From assembly GCA_017937655.1 (NCBI GenBank), contig JAGBDE010000003.1, forward strand, positions 1 through 64,000: DNA of 64,000 nucleotides, read 5' to 3'. The notes beneath the pieces were generated by a model. It ran no database searches. It had not been told where the DNA came from and worked only from the letters and a program-made list of their open reading frames with translations. The DNA comes from Clostridia bacterium (GTDB lineage Bacteria; Bacillota; Clostridia; Christensenellales; Aristaeellaceae). A program made the position numbers and the translations under genes. This document shows positions 7,548 to 19,766 of the stretch, piece after piece (the stretch's first letter is position 1; each line of letters starts with the position of its first letter).

Positions 7548-8627
7548 ATGAAATCCAACAAGTTCAAACGATGGTTTTCGGAAAATACCCAGTTGCTGAT
7601 CCCTGTGATCGCCATTCTGGCGCTGGTCATCTTCAACCTGATCCGCGACCCCGGCTTTTTCTCCATCACCCTGACCGTTAACAACGACGGCAATCAGGTG
7701 CTCACCGGCAACCTGATCAGCATCCTCAACGGCGCCTCCGAGCTGGCTATCCTGGCCATGGGCATGACGCTGGTCACCGCCGCCGCCGGCGGACAGGACA
7801 TCAGCGTGGGCGCTGCCGCCGCCATCGCGGGCAGCGTGTTCGTCAAGATCCTCAAGGGCGCTGCCTCCATTACCCCCTGGACCCTGATCTTCGCCTTCCT
7901 GGCCTGCTGCGCCGTGGCCATGATCTTCGGCGCGTTCAATGGCACGCTGGTTTCCGTATTCAATATCCAGCCCATGATCGCCACGCTGATTCTGTACACC
8001 TGCGGCCGTTCCATCGCCTACTGGATCAACGGCGGCGCCACCCCCACCGTCACCAGCCCCCTGCTGAAGGCCCTGGGCGGATACATTCCCGGCGTCCCGG
8101 TTCCCACCCCCATCTTCATCGTGATCATCGTTGCCATCCTGTTTGCGCTGGTCTTCCGCTTCACCACCCTGAGCACTTACATCCAGGCGGTGGGCATCAA
8201 CCAGAAGGCCGCCCGCCTCAACGGTATCAACCCCATCGGCATGAAGCTGCTGTCCTTCGTGATCCTGGCCGTGTGCGTGGCCATCGCGGGCTGCATCAGC
8301 GTGGGCCGACTGGGCCTGATCAACCACGAAACTTTGCTCCTTGACATCGAAATGGACGCCATCCTCGCGGTCGCCATCGGCGGCAACGCCCTGGGCGGCG
8401 GCAAGTTCAAGCTGTCCGGCTCCATTCTTGGCGCGTACACCATCCAGGCGCTGACCATCACCCTGTACGCCATGAAGGTGCCTTCCGTTTCCGTCAAGGC
8501 TTACAAGGCCATCGTCATTATCGTGCTGGTGGTCATCGGCTCTCCCGTGGTCAAGAGTGCCGCCAGCCGCCTGTGGGCCAAAATCAAGGGCCACGGCTCT
8601 CTGCAGAAGGAGGTGGCAAAGGTATGA
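7548..8627 (+). CDS. sugar ABC transporter permease (YtfT-like)
   Basis: Inner-membrane permease of the CUT2 family (BPD_transp_2), 359 residues, with about ten hydrophobic segments. It has the family motif LAMGMTLVTAAAGGQDISVGA (residues about 74-94), in which the usual GGIDLSVG is GGQDISVG, and VAIGGNALGGG near the C-terminus. The ATG sits 5-8 bases after AGGAGGAGG inside the end of the ATPase gene. Its stop overlaps the next permease start (ATGA), so the two are coupled and probably form a heterodimer. The order of ATPase, YtfT-like and YjfF-like permease supports the galactofuranose-type assignment. Confidence 0.9.
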   Translation: MKSNKFKRWFSENTQLLIPVIAILALVIFNLIRDPGFFSITLTVNNDGNQVLTGNLISILNGASELAILAMGMTLVTAAAGGQDISVGAAAAIAGSVFVKILKGAASITPWTLIFAFLACCAVAMIFGAFNGTLVSVFNIQPMIATLILYTCGRSIAYWINGGATPTVTSPLLKALGGYIPGVPVPTPIFIVIIVAILFALVFRFTTLSTYIQAVGINQKAARLNGINPIGMKLLSFVILAVCVAIAGCISVGRLGLINHETLLLDIEMDAILAVAIGGNALGGGKFKLSGSILGAYTIQALTITLYAMKVPSVSVKAYKAIVIIVLVVIGSPVVKSAASRLWAKIKGHGSLQKEVAKV

Positions 8628-9712
8628 ACCGTCAAGCAAGAACCCTTCGCCGCAAGGAACCCCTGACCGATACCCAGCTTCTTTTGACCATCACCATCTG
8701 CATTTTCTTTGCCATGTACATTGCTGCCATGGCCATCTGGGGCGGCGGATTCCTGCGCCCCCAGCAGCTGTTTGACATGCTCAACAACAACGCCTCGCTG
8801 ATCATCTGCGCCTGCGCGCTGACCATCGTCATGATCGGCGGCGGCATCGACATCTCCGTGGGCGGCCTCACCGCGCTGGTGGTTATGAGCTGCGTCGTCT
8901 TCCTGGACGACTTTGGCGGAAACATCTTCACCGCCGTCCTGCTGTCCATGGGCATCGGCCTGGCCTTCGGATGCGTTCACGGCCTGCTGATCTCCTACCT
9001 GGAAATCCAGCCCTTCATCGTCACCCTGGCGGGCATGTTCTTCGCCCGGGGCATGACCACCATCGTTTCCATCGACCCCCGCACCGCCGAGCACGCAGGC
9101 TTCCTGCTGCTGAAAAAGACCCGCCTGGAGATCCCCTGGCTGGGCTACATCGTCAAAAAGACCGGCAAGCTCATCCCCGCCAAGATCGAAATCGGCGTCA
9201 TCGTGGCTCTGGTCATCGTGCTGATTGTGTTCTTCATGCTGAAAAAGACCCGCTTCGGCCGCAACCTCTACGCCATCGGCGGCAACAGCCAGAGCGCGCT
9301 GATGCTGGGCGTGAACGTGAAGCGCACCCGCTTCCTGTCCTACCTGATCAGCGGCCTTCTTTCCGGCATCGCGGGCTTTGTGTACCTGATGCACACCGGC
9401 GCGGCCAACGCCACCGTGGCGGCCGGCGCGGAAATGAACGCCATCGCCTCTTCCATCATCGGCGGCACGCTGCTGACCGGCGGCGTGGGCAATGTCATCG
9501 GCACCCTGTTCGGCGTGCTGACCCTGACCACCATTAAGTCCATCGTGGTGACCTCCGGCCTGCGCGACCCCTGGTGGCAGACCATCACCACCGGCGCAAT
9601 GCTTTGCTTCTTCATCCTTCTGCAAAGCGTGGTGCTGTCCAACCGCGGAAAGTTCAAGCTGTCCGATCTCTTCCGCAAAAAGAAAACCGACGTGATTCTG
9701 GAGAAGAACTGA
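8624..9712 (+). CDS. sugar ABC transporter permease (YjfF-like)
   Basis: Second CUT2 permease, 362 residues. Shared signatures with E. coli YjfF are clear: IGGGIDISVGG, QPFIVTLAGMFFARG, RFGRNLYAIGGNSQSALMLG and IGGTLLTGGVGNVIGT. The start ATG overlaps the previous stop by 4 bases and is preceded by AAGGAGG. A terminator at 9731-9760 closes the operon. It should pair with the YtfT-like permease at 7548 to make the sugar channel. Confidence 0.9.
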   Translation: MNRQARTLRRKEPLTDTQLLLTITICIFFAMYIAAMAIWGGGFLRPQQLFDMLNNNASLIICACALTIVMIGGGIDISVGGLTALVVMSCVVFLDDFGGNIFTAVLLSMGIGLAFGCVHGLLISYLEIQPFIVTLAGMFFARGMTTIVSIDPRTAEHAGFLLLKKTRLEIPWLGYIVKKTGKLIPAKIEIGVIVALVIVLIVFFMLKKTRFGRNLYAIGGNSQSALMLGVNVKRTRFLSYLISGLLSGIAGFVYLMHTGAANATVAAGAEMNAIASSIIGGTLLTGGVGNVIGTLFGVLTLTTIKSIVVTSGLRDPWWQTITTGAMLCFFILLQSVVLSNRGKFKLSDLFRKKKTDVILEKN

Positions 9713-9730
9713 CAGAATCGCAACCCAAGG

Positions 9731-9760
9731 AGCCGGGATTCCTCCCCCGGCTTCTTTTTC
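9731..9760 (+). terminator. rho-independent terminator of the sugar transporter operon
   Basis: AGCCGGG (9731-9737) pairs with CCCGGCT (9746-9752) across an 8-base loop and is followed by TCTTTTTC. Confidence 0.85.
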
Positions 9761-9779
9761 TATTCATACTGACAAAACG

Positions 9780-9809
9780 TTGACGCACCAAACGCCCGGA
9801 TGCTATACT
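9780..9809 (+). promoter_or_regulatory. sigma-A-type promoter of the MFS-rsgA operon
   Basis: TTGACG (9780-9785) and TATACT (9804-9809) are 18 bases apart. The transcript would start near 9816 and carry a leader of about 160 bases that holds a short ORF and alternative stems. Confidence 0.8.
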
Positions 9810-9856
9810 CTTCTTGCCGCATTCTGGCAAATTTTCTTTCCACGGAGGATCAAAAT

Positions 9857-9895
9857 ATGTTGCTTGCCATTGCCACGGCTCCATGCAAAGCCTGA
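9857..9895 (+). CDS. putative 12-residue leader peptide of an attenuator
   Basis: A short ORF, MLLAIATAPCKA, starts at an ATG placed 8 bases after CGGAGG, as good a ribosome site as those of real genes. Its last codons form one arm of two competing stems in the leader of the MFS gene. This is the layout of translation-sensing leaders found before macrolide and chloramphenicol resistance genes, where a stalled ribosome changes the RNA fold. The peptide sequence is not one I recognise, and function is inferred only from position. Confidence 0.5.
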   Translation: MLLAIATAPCKA

Positions 9896-9973
9896 CGGAC
9901 AGATTGCATGGAGTAACCCCGGTCCGTACCTGGCTTTGCATCCGCTTTCACCATAATGAATAAAGGAGCAAAG
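9879..9973 (+). promoter_or_regulatory. putative translational attenuator (mutually exclusive stems)
   Basis: Segment CTCCATGCAAAGCC (9879-9892), inside the leader ORF, can pair in two ways. Bases 9879-9888 match 9904-9913 (10 bp, perfect), or bases 9883-9892 match 9932-9941 (10 bp, perfect), the latter reinforced by ACGGAC (9895-9900) with GTCCGT (9922-9927). When free, CTTTGC (9934-9939) can instead pair with GCAAAG (9968-9973), which overlaps the ribosome site AAAGGAG of the MFS gene. Confidence 0.55.
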
Positions 9974-9978
9974 TCAAT

Positions 9979-11310
9979 ATGAAACGCTTTTCCAAAACCC
10001 TGGTCGATATGAAAGACTTCCTGTTTCTCTGGCTGACCCAGACCTTCTCTCAGCTGGGCAGTTCCATGACCTCCTTCGCGCTGATCCTCTGGAGCTACGA
10101 GCAAACCGGCTCGGCCCTGTCCACCGCGCTGCTTACCGTGTGTTCCTATGCGCCCTATGTGCTCATGAGCATCTTTGCCGGGGCCCTCAGCGACCGCTGG
10201 AACAAGCGCGCCACCATGCTTGTGTGCGATGCCCTTGCTGCGACAGGCACGCTGCTGATCCTGGTGCTGCACATGACTTCCGGGCTGAGGATCTGGCATC
10301 TGTACCTGCTCAACGCCTTTTCGGGCCTGATGAACACGGTGCAGCAGCCCGCCTCCGACGTCGCCACCACCCTGCTCACCCCCAAGGATTATTACCAGCA
10401 GGCCAGCGCCTGCCGTTCCTTCGGCAACTCCCTGGTCAATATCCTGACCCCGGTGTGCGCTGCCGCCCTGGCCGCCTTTGCGGGCGTGGAAGTGGTCTTT
10501 CTCTTCGACCTTATCACCTTTGCAGCGGCCTTCCTGTCCCTGCTGTTCTGGATCCGCCTGCCCCGCCAGGAGCAGGACAACAGCAAGCCCAAGGAACCCG
10601 TTCTGCAATCCGCAAAAATCGGACTTCAGTACCTCAAGAAGGAGAAGGGCATTCTCACCCTGATCCTGTTTCTTGCTGCCATCAACCTGACCGCGTCCAT
10701 GTACAACGCCGCCCTGCCCGCCATGATGCTCACAAGAGCCGGCGGCAGCGAAACCGCCTACGGCGTCATCAACACCGTCACCGGCCTCACCATGCTGCTG
10801 GGCAGCGTCATCGCCTCGGCGGTGCCTGCGCCCAAAAGCCGTGTCCGGGTCATCTGCAACACGCTGCTCATCTCCATGAGCACGGAAAACTTCTTCCTGG
10901 CCTTTGGCAGAAGCCTTCCTGTGTGGTGCATCGGCGCGTTTCTGGGCTGGATCGTCATCCCGCTGATGAACGCCAACCTGGACGTAGTCATGCGCAGCCA
11001 TATCCCCGTTGATCTGCAGGGCCGGGTCTATTCCGTCCGCAACACCTTCCAGTTCTTCACCATCCCCCTGGGCTACGGCCTTGGCGGCGCATTGGTGGAT
11101 CACGTTTTCGAGCCCCTTATGGCCCGCCAGACCGCTGATAGTCTGCTCGTCCGCCTCTTTGGCAGCGGCAAAGGCACCGGCGCGGCGGTTCTGTTCCTGG
11201 TGCTGGGCTTTGTCGGCGTGATCACCTGCCTGGTGTTCAGGCGCATCAAAGCCATCTGGAAGCTGGAACCCCCGGCCACCCCCAAAGAAAAGGAGCAAAC
11301 AACTCATTGA
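9979..11310 (+). CDS. MFS efflux transporter, DHA3/MefA-like
   Basis: Membrane exporter of 443 residues with about 12 hydrophobic segments. The N-terminus (FLFLWLTQTFSQLGSSMTSF) and the loop ALSDRWNKRATMLVCDA (GxLaDRxxRrk-type motif of cytoplasmic loop 2-3) resemble the DHA3 drug:H+ antiporters such as Mef macrolide pumps. The ATG follows AAAGGAG by 10 bases. The gene has its own promoter and a structured leader with a short ORF, which suggests induction by an antibiotic that affects translation. It is coupled to the downstream rsgA-like gene. The exported compound is unknown. Confidence 0.82.
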   Translation: MKRFSKTLVDMKDFLFLWLTQTFSQLGSSMTSFALILWSYEQTGSALSTALLTVCSYAPYVLMSIFAGALSDRWNKRATMLVCDALAATGTLLILVLHMTSGLRIWHLYLLNAFSGLMNTVQQPASDVATTLLTPKDYYQQASACRSFGNSLVNILTPVCAAALAAFAGVEVVFLFDLITFAAAFLSLLFWIRLPRQEQDNSKPKEPVLQSAKIGLQYLKKEKGILTLILFLAAINLTASMYNAALPAMMLTRAGGSETAYGVINTVTGLTMLLGSVIASAVPAPKSRVRVICNTLLISMSTENFFLAFGRSLPVWCIGAFLGWIVIPLMNANLDVVMRSHIPVDLQGRVYSVRNTFQFFTIPLGYGLGGALVDHVFEPLMARQTADSLLVRLFGSGKGTGAAVLFLVLGFVGVITCLVFRRIKAIWKLEPPATPKEKEQTTH

Positions 11311-12338
11311 ATCCATTCCATCTGCCGCCATCCTTTGAGGCTCTGGCGGCCCAATCCCCGGATCTCATTCCCGCCCGGGTCACCACCCAGCAGCGGGGCC
11401 TTTACAAAGTGCTGTCCCAGCAGGGCACAGACACGGCCCAGGTTTCCGGCAAATTCCGCCATGAAGCCCTTACCGTGTCGGACTTCCCTGCCGTGGGCGA
11501 CTACGTGCTCATGGATGAAAACCGCATCATCCACCAGGTGCTGCCCCGGAAGAGCGTCTTTCTGCGCAAAGCTTCCGGCGACACTCACACCGAGCAGGCC
11601 GTAGCCGCCAACATCGACACCGTATTCCTTTGTATGTCCATCAATAACGACTTCAACCTGCGCCGTCTGGAGCGCTATCTTTCCATCGCCTGGACCAGCG
11701 GCGCGGAGCCTGTGGTTGTCCTCACCAAGGCCGACCTCTGTCCCGACCCGGCCCTGAAGGTGCTGGAAACGGAGACCGTTGCCATGGGCGCCCAGGTGCT
11801 GGTCACTTCCTCCCTGGCGGAGGACGGCATCGCCCAGCTAACGCCCTGGCTGAAGCCAGGCAAGACGGTGGCCTTCGTCGGCTCCTCCGGCGTGGGCAAG
11901 TCCACCCTCATCAACCGCCTTCTGGGGGACGATGTTCTGGCCACCAACGGCCTGCGCAACGATGACAAAGGCCGTCACACCACCACCCATCGCGAGCTGT
12001 TCCTGCTGCCCTCCGGGGCCATGGTCATCGATACCCCCGGCATGCGGGAGCTGGGCATGTGGGACTCCTCCGAGGGCATCTCCTCCACCTTTGCCGATAT
12101 CGAGGAACTGGCGGCCCAATGCCGTTTTCGGGACTGTTCTCACCAGTCGGAACCGGACTGCGCCGTCCGTGCCGCCCTCCAAAGCGGCGAACTGGCCCAG
12201 GATCGTTGGGAGTCCTACCAGCACCTGCTGCGTGAAAACGCCTACGCGGAGGATAGTGAGGGCTACCTGGCCTCCAAAAAGAAGCTCTTTGTGGAAATCT
12301 CCAAATGGAGCAAGGAATACAAAAAGCACAACCCCTAA
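11307..12338 (+). CDS. rsgA: RsgA-family ribosome small-subunit GTPase (paralogue in an efflux operon)
   Basis: Circularly permuted GTPase of 343 residues: OB-fold about 20-80, G4 motif TKAD (about 130), P-loop GSSGVGKST (about 192), G3 DTPG (about 242), then a zinc site CRFRDCSH...C (about 271-285). RsgA/YjeQ proteins act in maturation of the 30S subunit and respond to translation stress. Start is TTG: AGGAG lies 9-10 bases before it, and TTG overlaps the MFS stop (TTGA), so it is translationally coupled. The family assignment is firm. Its place beside an attenuated drug pump, and not with prkC/rpe as is common for housekeeping rsgA, suggests a specialised paralogue. Confidence 0.9.
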   Translation: MNPFHLPPSFEALAAQSPDLIPARVTTQQRGLYKVLSQQGTDTAQVSGKFRHEALTVSDFPAVGDYVLMDENRIIHQVLPRKSVFLRKASGDTHTEQAVAANIDTVFLCMSINNDFNLRRLERYLSIAWTSGAEPVVVLTKADLCPDPALKVLETETVAMGAQVLVTSSLAEDGIAQLTPWLKPGKTVAFVGSSGVGKSTLINRLLGDDVLATNGLRNDDKGRHTTTHRELFLLPSGAMVIDTPGMRELGMWDSSEGISSTFADIEELAAQCRFRDCSHQSEPDCAVRAALQSGELAQDRWESYQHLLRENAYAEDSEGYLASKKKLFVEISKWSKEYKKHNP

Positions 12339-12344
12339 ATCAAA

Positions 12345-12390
12345 CAACCGGCTTCTCCCCACTTACGGGAAAAGCCGGTTGTCCTTTTTT
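12345..12390 (+). terminator. strong rho-independent terminator after rsgA
   Basis: CAACCGGCTT...AAGCCGGTTG forms a stem of about 14 bp with an internal CTCCC/GGGA pairing, followed by TCCTTTTTT. Confidence 0.92.
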
Positions 12391-12464
12391 CGCATTTTGT
12401 TTGGCTCACGTGAAAATGCGGTTTTCTTTTGCTTCCTTTTCTTTTGACTCAAAAGAAAAGGAAG
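12391..12464. repeat. two further hairpins between convergent genes
   Basis: CGCATTTT (12391-12398) pairs with AAAATGCG (12413-12420), followed by GTTTTCTTTT. Next, CTTCCTTTTCTTTT (12432-12445) pairs perfectly over 14 bp with 12451-12464 across the 5-base loop GACTC. The second element is made almost wholly of purine/pyrimidine tracts and looks like a dispersed repeat more than a normal terminator. Together with 12345-12390 they separate rsgA from the minus-strand Dabb gene. Confidence 0.7.
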
Positions 12465-12467
12465 ACG

Positions 12468-12743
12468 TTATTCGCAATCAAAAATCGCTTTCTTCTCAAT
12501 AAACTGGCCGTATTCGTCCTTCCAGCGGTGATGCGCCTCACAGGCATCGTAGGTTTCCAGCGCCTGCCGCTCCATGTGAATCAGGATCAAAAGATCGTAA
12601 CGGTTGGCTCTGTCCACCACGTTGGGATGCACGGACACGCAGCTGATGCCGGGAATCTCCAGCGTTTCCTCAAACAGCTGCCGGATTTTTGCCACGTCGG
12701 CCCTGTATCCTTCCTTCCACTTGACCAGAATGTGATGCCGCAT
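12468..12743 (-). CDS. Dabb-domain (stress-responsive A/B barrel) protein
   Basis: A 91-residue dimeric alpha+beta barrel protein. It starts MRHHILVKWKEG, the usual family opening (MIRHIVLFKLK), and keeps the pattern of a single ferredoxin-like unit with PGI and YDLLILIHM strands and the HHRWKDEYGQFIEKK end. The ATG at 12743 is chosen over one 9 bases upstream because AAAGGA is better spaced for it. The biochemical role of most Dabb proteins is unknown. Confidence 0.8.
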   Translation of the reverse strand: MRHHILVKWKEGYRADVAKIRQLFEETLEIPGISCVSVHPNVVDRANRYDLLILIHMERQALETYDACEAHHRWKDEYGQFIEKKAIFDCE

Positions 12744-12770
12744 TGCCTTCATCCTTTCCCGATTTTTGCC

Positions 12771-12799
12771 ATCATAGCATCTTCTATCCTCCCGGTCAA
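12771..12799 (-). promoter_or_regulatory. promoter of the Dabb gene
   Basis: On the minus strand TTGACC (12794-12799) and TATGAT (12771-12776) are 17 bases apart, with a TGC extension before the -10. Confidence 0.7.
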
Positions 12800-12869
12800 T
12801 GGTCCGTGCATCAATCCGGCTTTTCGGGGCAAGCTATTTCCATTCCTGCCAGAGAAAGGATGAATCTCC

Positions 12870-13532
12870 ATGTCCATCGGAATGGTTTTGCTTACTGCGG
12901 TGGCGGTGCTGGTGTTCTTCGGCGTAACCCAGCGGGTGCTGGACAAAATGCACCTTTCAGACCGTGCCGCCCTTCTCATCATCGGGCTGATGTTTTTCGG
13001 CACGCTCCTGCCCAACATCCCCCTGGGCCCTGTGGAAATCAGCCTGGGCGGCGCGCTGATCCCTGCCGGCGTCTGCGTCTATTTGCTCATCCGTGCCGGC
13101 ACGGGTAAGGAGCGTCTCCGGGCCATCGCCGGGGCGATTCTCACCGCAGGCGCAGTCTACCTGCTAAACAGCTATATCCTCCCGGACGAGCCCGAGACCA
13201 TCGTGATCGACCCCATGTATATCAACGGCCTGGTGGCAGGAGTTCTGGCCTACGCCCTGGGCCGATCCCGCCGGGGCGCGTTCATCTGCGGCGTGCTGGG
13301 CGTTCTTCTGGCCGATGTGATCGTCTTTGCGGTCAACCTGGCAAAAGGCGTAGAGCAAACCCTTGTGCTGGGCGGTGCAGGCATCTTTGACGCCGCTGTT
13401 ATCTCCGGCCTGATCGGCGTGATCCTGGCGGAGCTTATCGGCGAAGTCCGGGAACGCCTGACCCGGGGCAGCAAGCGGCCTGCCTCCTCCCCCATCCACA
13501 ATCCCGTCCGGAATCGGGGTGATAAGGCATGA
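12870..13532 (+). CDS. DUF1614-type integral membrane protein
   Basis: A 220-residue protein with six or seven hydrophobic segments and short loops (VLVFFGVTQRVLDKMHLSDR near the N-terminus). Length, the repeated VxGxxGVxLADV/ILAELIGE pattern and its position directly before spoIIP fit the DUF1614 family of clostridia. ATG 12870 follows AAAGGATG by 9-10 bases. Its stop overlaps the spoIIP start (ATGA), so it is likely made with SpoIIP in sporulating cells. The function is unknown and the family name is from memory of the pattern. Confidence 0.7.
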   Translation: MSIGMVLLTAVAVLVFFGVTQRVLDKMHLSDRAALLIIGLMFFGTLLPNIPLGPVEISLGGALIPAGVCVYLLIRAGTGKERLRAIAGAILTAGAVYLLNSYILPDEPETIVIDPMYINGLVAGVLAYALGRSRRGAFICGVLGVLLADVIVFAVNLAKGVEQTLVLGGAGIFDAAVISGLIGVILAELIGEVRERLTRGSKRPASSPIHNPVRNRGDKA

Positions 13533-14626
13533 AGAAGCTGCTTATTCTCTGCGCCCTGCTTCTCCTTTTCCCCTGCGCCGCCCTGGCGGAGGACGTGTAC
13601 GCCCTCATCGATTCCACCGGCAACGTCCTCACCAGCTACTGCGGCGAATGCGAGCCCGGCGACGAGTACATCTCGGCGGACAACCATCACTACCGGGTGG
13701 AATCTGTGGACAAGGACAAGCTGACCGCCAAAGTCACCCATCTGGGCGCGGCGGACATGCCGGATGTGAGCTGGCTGGAAATGGTGGATAACGCTACCCC
13801 GGTCAGCGCCCGGAAGCGGCTCATTGCCATCTACTGCACCCACAGCGACGAAAGCTACATTGAGGGCGACGGCAAGCAGAGTGACGAAAAGCGTGGCGGC
13901 ATCTACGACGTCGCCGACGAATTTGCGGCCCATCTGGAGGACTGCGGTGCCACCATCCAGCTGTCTGATAAGACCCATCACCCCCACGATTCCGGCGCAT
14001 ACCGCCGCAGCCGTTCCACCGCTGTCCAGCTGCTGAAGGGCCAGCCCAGCGCCATTTTTGACCTGCACCGGGACGGCATCCCCGACCCGGATGAATACGC
14101 CGTCACCATCGGCGGCGAAAAAATGAGCAAAGTCCGCCTGCTGGTGGGCAAATCCAACCAGAACAAGGACGCCAATCTCAGCTTTGCCAAGCAGGTCAAA
14201 GCCGTGGGCGACAAGCTCTACCCCGGCCTGATCAAGGACATCTACATGGGCAAGGGCACCTACAACCAGGATCTTGCGCCCCGCTGCCTGCTGTTGGAGT
14301 TCGGCACCCACACCCTCAGCAAGGAGCGGGTCATGAACTCCACCGGCCCCATGGCGGACGTGGCTTTCCGTGCCCTGTTCGGCGGCGTTACCGGCTCCGC
14401 AGGCGCCAGCGATGTCGGCTCCTCCCGCTCCTCGGAGGAAACCCCCGCCTCTGAATCCAACGAGGGTTCCGGGGCCATGTGGTGGATTATTGGCGGACTG
14501 GTGGTGGGCCTGGGCCTGTTCGCCTTCCTGTCCAGCGGCTCCATGCAGGGCGGTGCGTCCAAATGGAAGCGCTCCTTCAGCGAGATGACCGGCGGCCTCA
14601 TGGGCAAGGGCAACCGCAAAAAATGA
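13529..14626 (+). CDS. spoIIP: stage II sporulation protein P-like cell-wall hydrolase
   Basis: A 365-residue exported protein. It has a signal peptide (first 20 residues, ending AALAE), then an SpoIIP catalytic domain with RLIAIYCTHSDESYI (about 92-106), SRSTAVQLL, AIFDLHRDG and LLLEFGTHT segments. It ends with a C-terminal membrane helix (about 310-332) and a short basic tail. SpoIIP has amidase and endopeptidase activity on peptidoglycan and drives engulfment in the mother cell with SpoIID and SpoIIM. The N-terminal region of about 70 residues (a small beta domain) and the C-terminal anchor are unusual: B. subtilis SpoIIP is anchored at the N-terminus. Confidence 0.87.
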   Translation: MKKLLILCALLLLFPCAALAEDVYALIDSTGNVLTSYCGECEPGDEYISADNHHYRVESVDKDKLTAKVTHLGAADMPDVSWLEMVDNATPVSARKRLIAIYCTHSDESYIEGDGKQSDEKRGGIYDVADEFAAHLEDCGATIQLSDKTHHPHDSGAYRRSRSTAVQLLKGQPSAIFDLHRDGIPDPDEYAVTIGGEKMSKVRLLVGKSNQNKDANLSFAKQVKAVGDKLYPGLIKDIYMGKGTYNQDLAPRCLLLEFGTHTLSKERVMNSTGPMADVAFRALFGGVTGSAGASDVGSSRSSEETPASESNEGSGAMWWIIGGLVVGLGLFAFLSSGSMQGGASKWKRSFSEMTGGLMGKGNRKK

Positions 14627-14634
14627 TTTCTTCG

Positions 14635-14666
14635 CTCCGTCCGGCTCTTAGCCAGCGGAGTTTTTT
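14635..14666 (+). terminator. rho-independent terminator after spoIIP
   Basis: CTCCG (14635-14639) pairs with CGGAG (14656-14660) with an inner GGC/GCC pairing, followed by six T. Confidence 0.85.
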
Positions 14667-14732
14667 CGCGTTTTTTCTCCCGGAAAAACCCCCGGATTTG
14701 TCAAAAGCCGCCTTTTATTCTTGCCCAAAATG

Positions 14733-14741
14733 TGGTATACT
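14733..14741 (+). promoter_or_regulatory. extended -10 promoter of pcrA-ligA
   Basis: TGG-TATACT (14733-14741) is an extended -10 box. No good -35 lies at the right distance. The leader to the pcrA ATG is about 135 bases and includes a GGGGGATTACCCCC palindrome just after 14767. Confidence 0.45.
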
Positions 14742-14882
14742 TTTATATAGGAAAATTGCGGTCTTCAGGGGGATTACCCCCATGGCCGCACCCCCCAAAA
14801 AAGATCTCCGGGACACATCGGGCGTACCATCGCCCCCTTTGCCCCGCACACCACAACAGATGCAAGCAGAGGGAAACGAAGT

Positions 14883-19128
<4,246 letters not shown>

Positions 19129-19136
19129 AAGCGCGC

Positions 19137-19178
19137 CCCCCTTTCATAGGCTGTAACGCCTTGCAAAGGGGGTTTTTT
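19137..19178 (+). terminator. terminator of ligA that also contains the spmA ribosome binding site
   Basis: CCCCCTTT (19137-19144) pairs with AAAGGGGG (19165-19172), followed at once by six T (19173-19178) and then the spmA ATG (19179). The 3' arm is the only candidate Shine-Dalgarno sequence for spmA, so a full-length ligA read-through RNA would hide it. Confidence 0.8.
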
Positions 19179-19766
19179 ATGTTCCTGCAATGGATCTGGC
19201 TTGCCATGATACTCTTTTCCCTCATTTACGGTCTCCTGACAGGCCAGGCCGCCAGCCTGCTTCCCGCCGCCCTGGAAGGCGCGTCCTCCGCCGTCAGCCT
19301 GACTCTCCGGCTGCTCAGCGGCTATCTGTTTTTCTGCGGCATGATGGAGCTGGTCAAGGCCTTGCATCTCCCGGAAAAGCTGGCCCGACTTCTCCGGCCC
19401 CTGCTGCGTTTCCTCATGCCTGGCCTGTGTAACAGCGAAAGCTACCAGGCCGTATCCATGAACCTGACCTCCAATCTCCTGGGCCTGGGCAACGCCGCCA
19501 CCCCCACCGGCATGGAGGCCGTCCGCCTCATGGACGCAGAAAACACCGCCGCCTCCCGCCACGCCGTCTGGATGCTGCTCATCCTCAACGCCACCAGCCT
19601 GCAGCTGCTTCCCACCACCGTGCTGACCCTGCGTATCGCCACCGGATCCGCCCAGCCCAACGCCATTCTGTTGCCCACCCTTGCCTGCACGGCCTTCTCC
19701 ACCATCGTGGGCGTAGGCGCCGCCCTCCTCTGCCGACGTTTCTTCCCCGGAAGGAGCCTATCATAA
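19179..19766 (+). CDS. spmA: spore maturation protein A
   Basis: Integral membrane protein of 195 residues from the nucleoside-recognition/Gate family. The conserved segments are LRLLSGYLFFCGMMEL, the NLLGLGNAATPTGMEAVR motif (about 107-124) and NATSLQLLPTT. SpmA and SpmB act together in dehydration of the spore core, as known from Bacillus. ATG 19179 is used because AAAGGGGG lies 6 bases before it, inside a terminator stem. The stop overlaps the spmB start (TAATG). Confidence 0.92.
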   Translation: MFLQWIWLAMILFSLIYGLLTGQAASLLPAALEGASSAVSLTLRLLSGYLFFCGMMELVKALHLPEKLARLLRPLLRFLMPGLCNSESYQAVSMNLTSNLLGLGNAATPTGMEAVRLMDAENTAASRHAVWMLLILNATSLQLLPTTVLTLRIATGSAQPNAILLPTLACTAFSTIVGVGAALLCRRFFPGRSLS

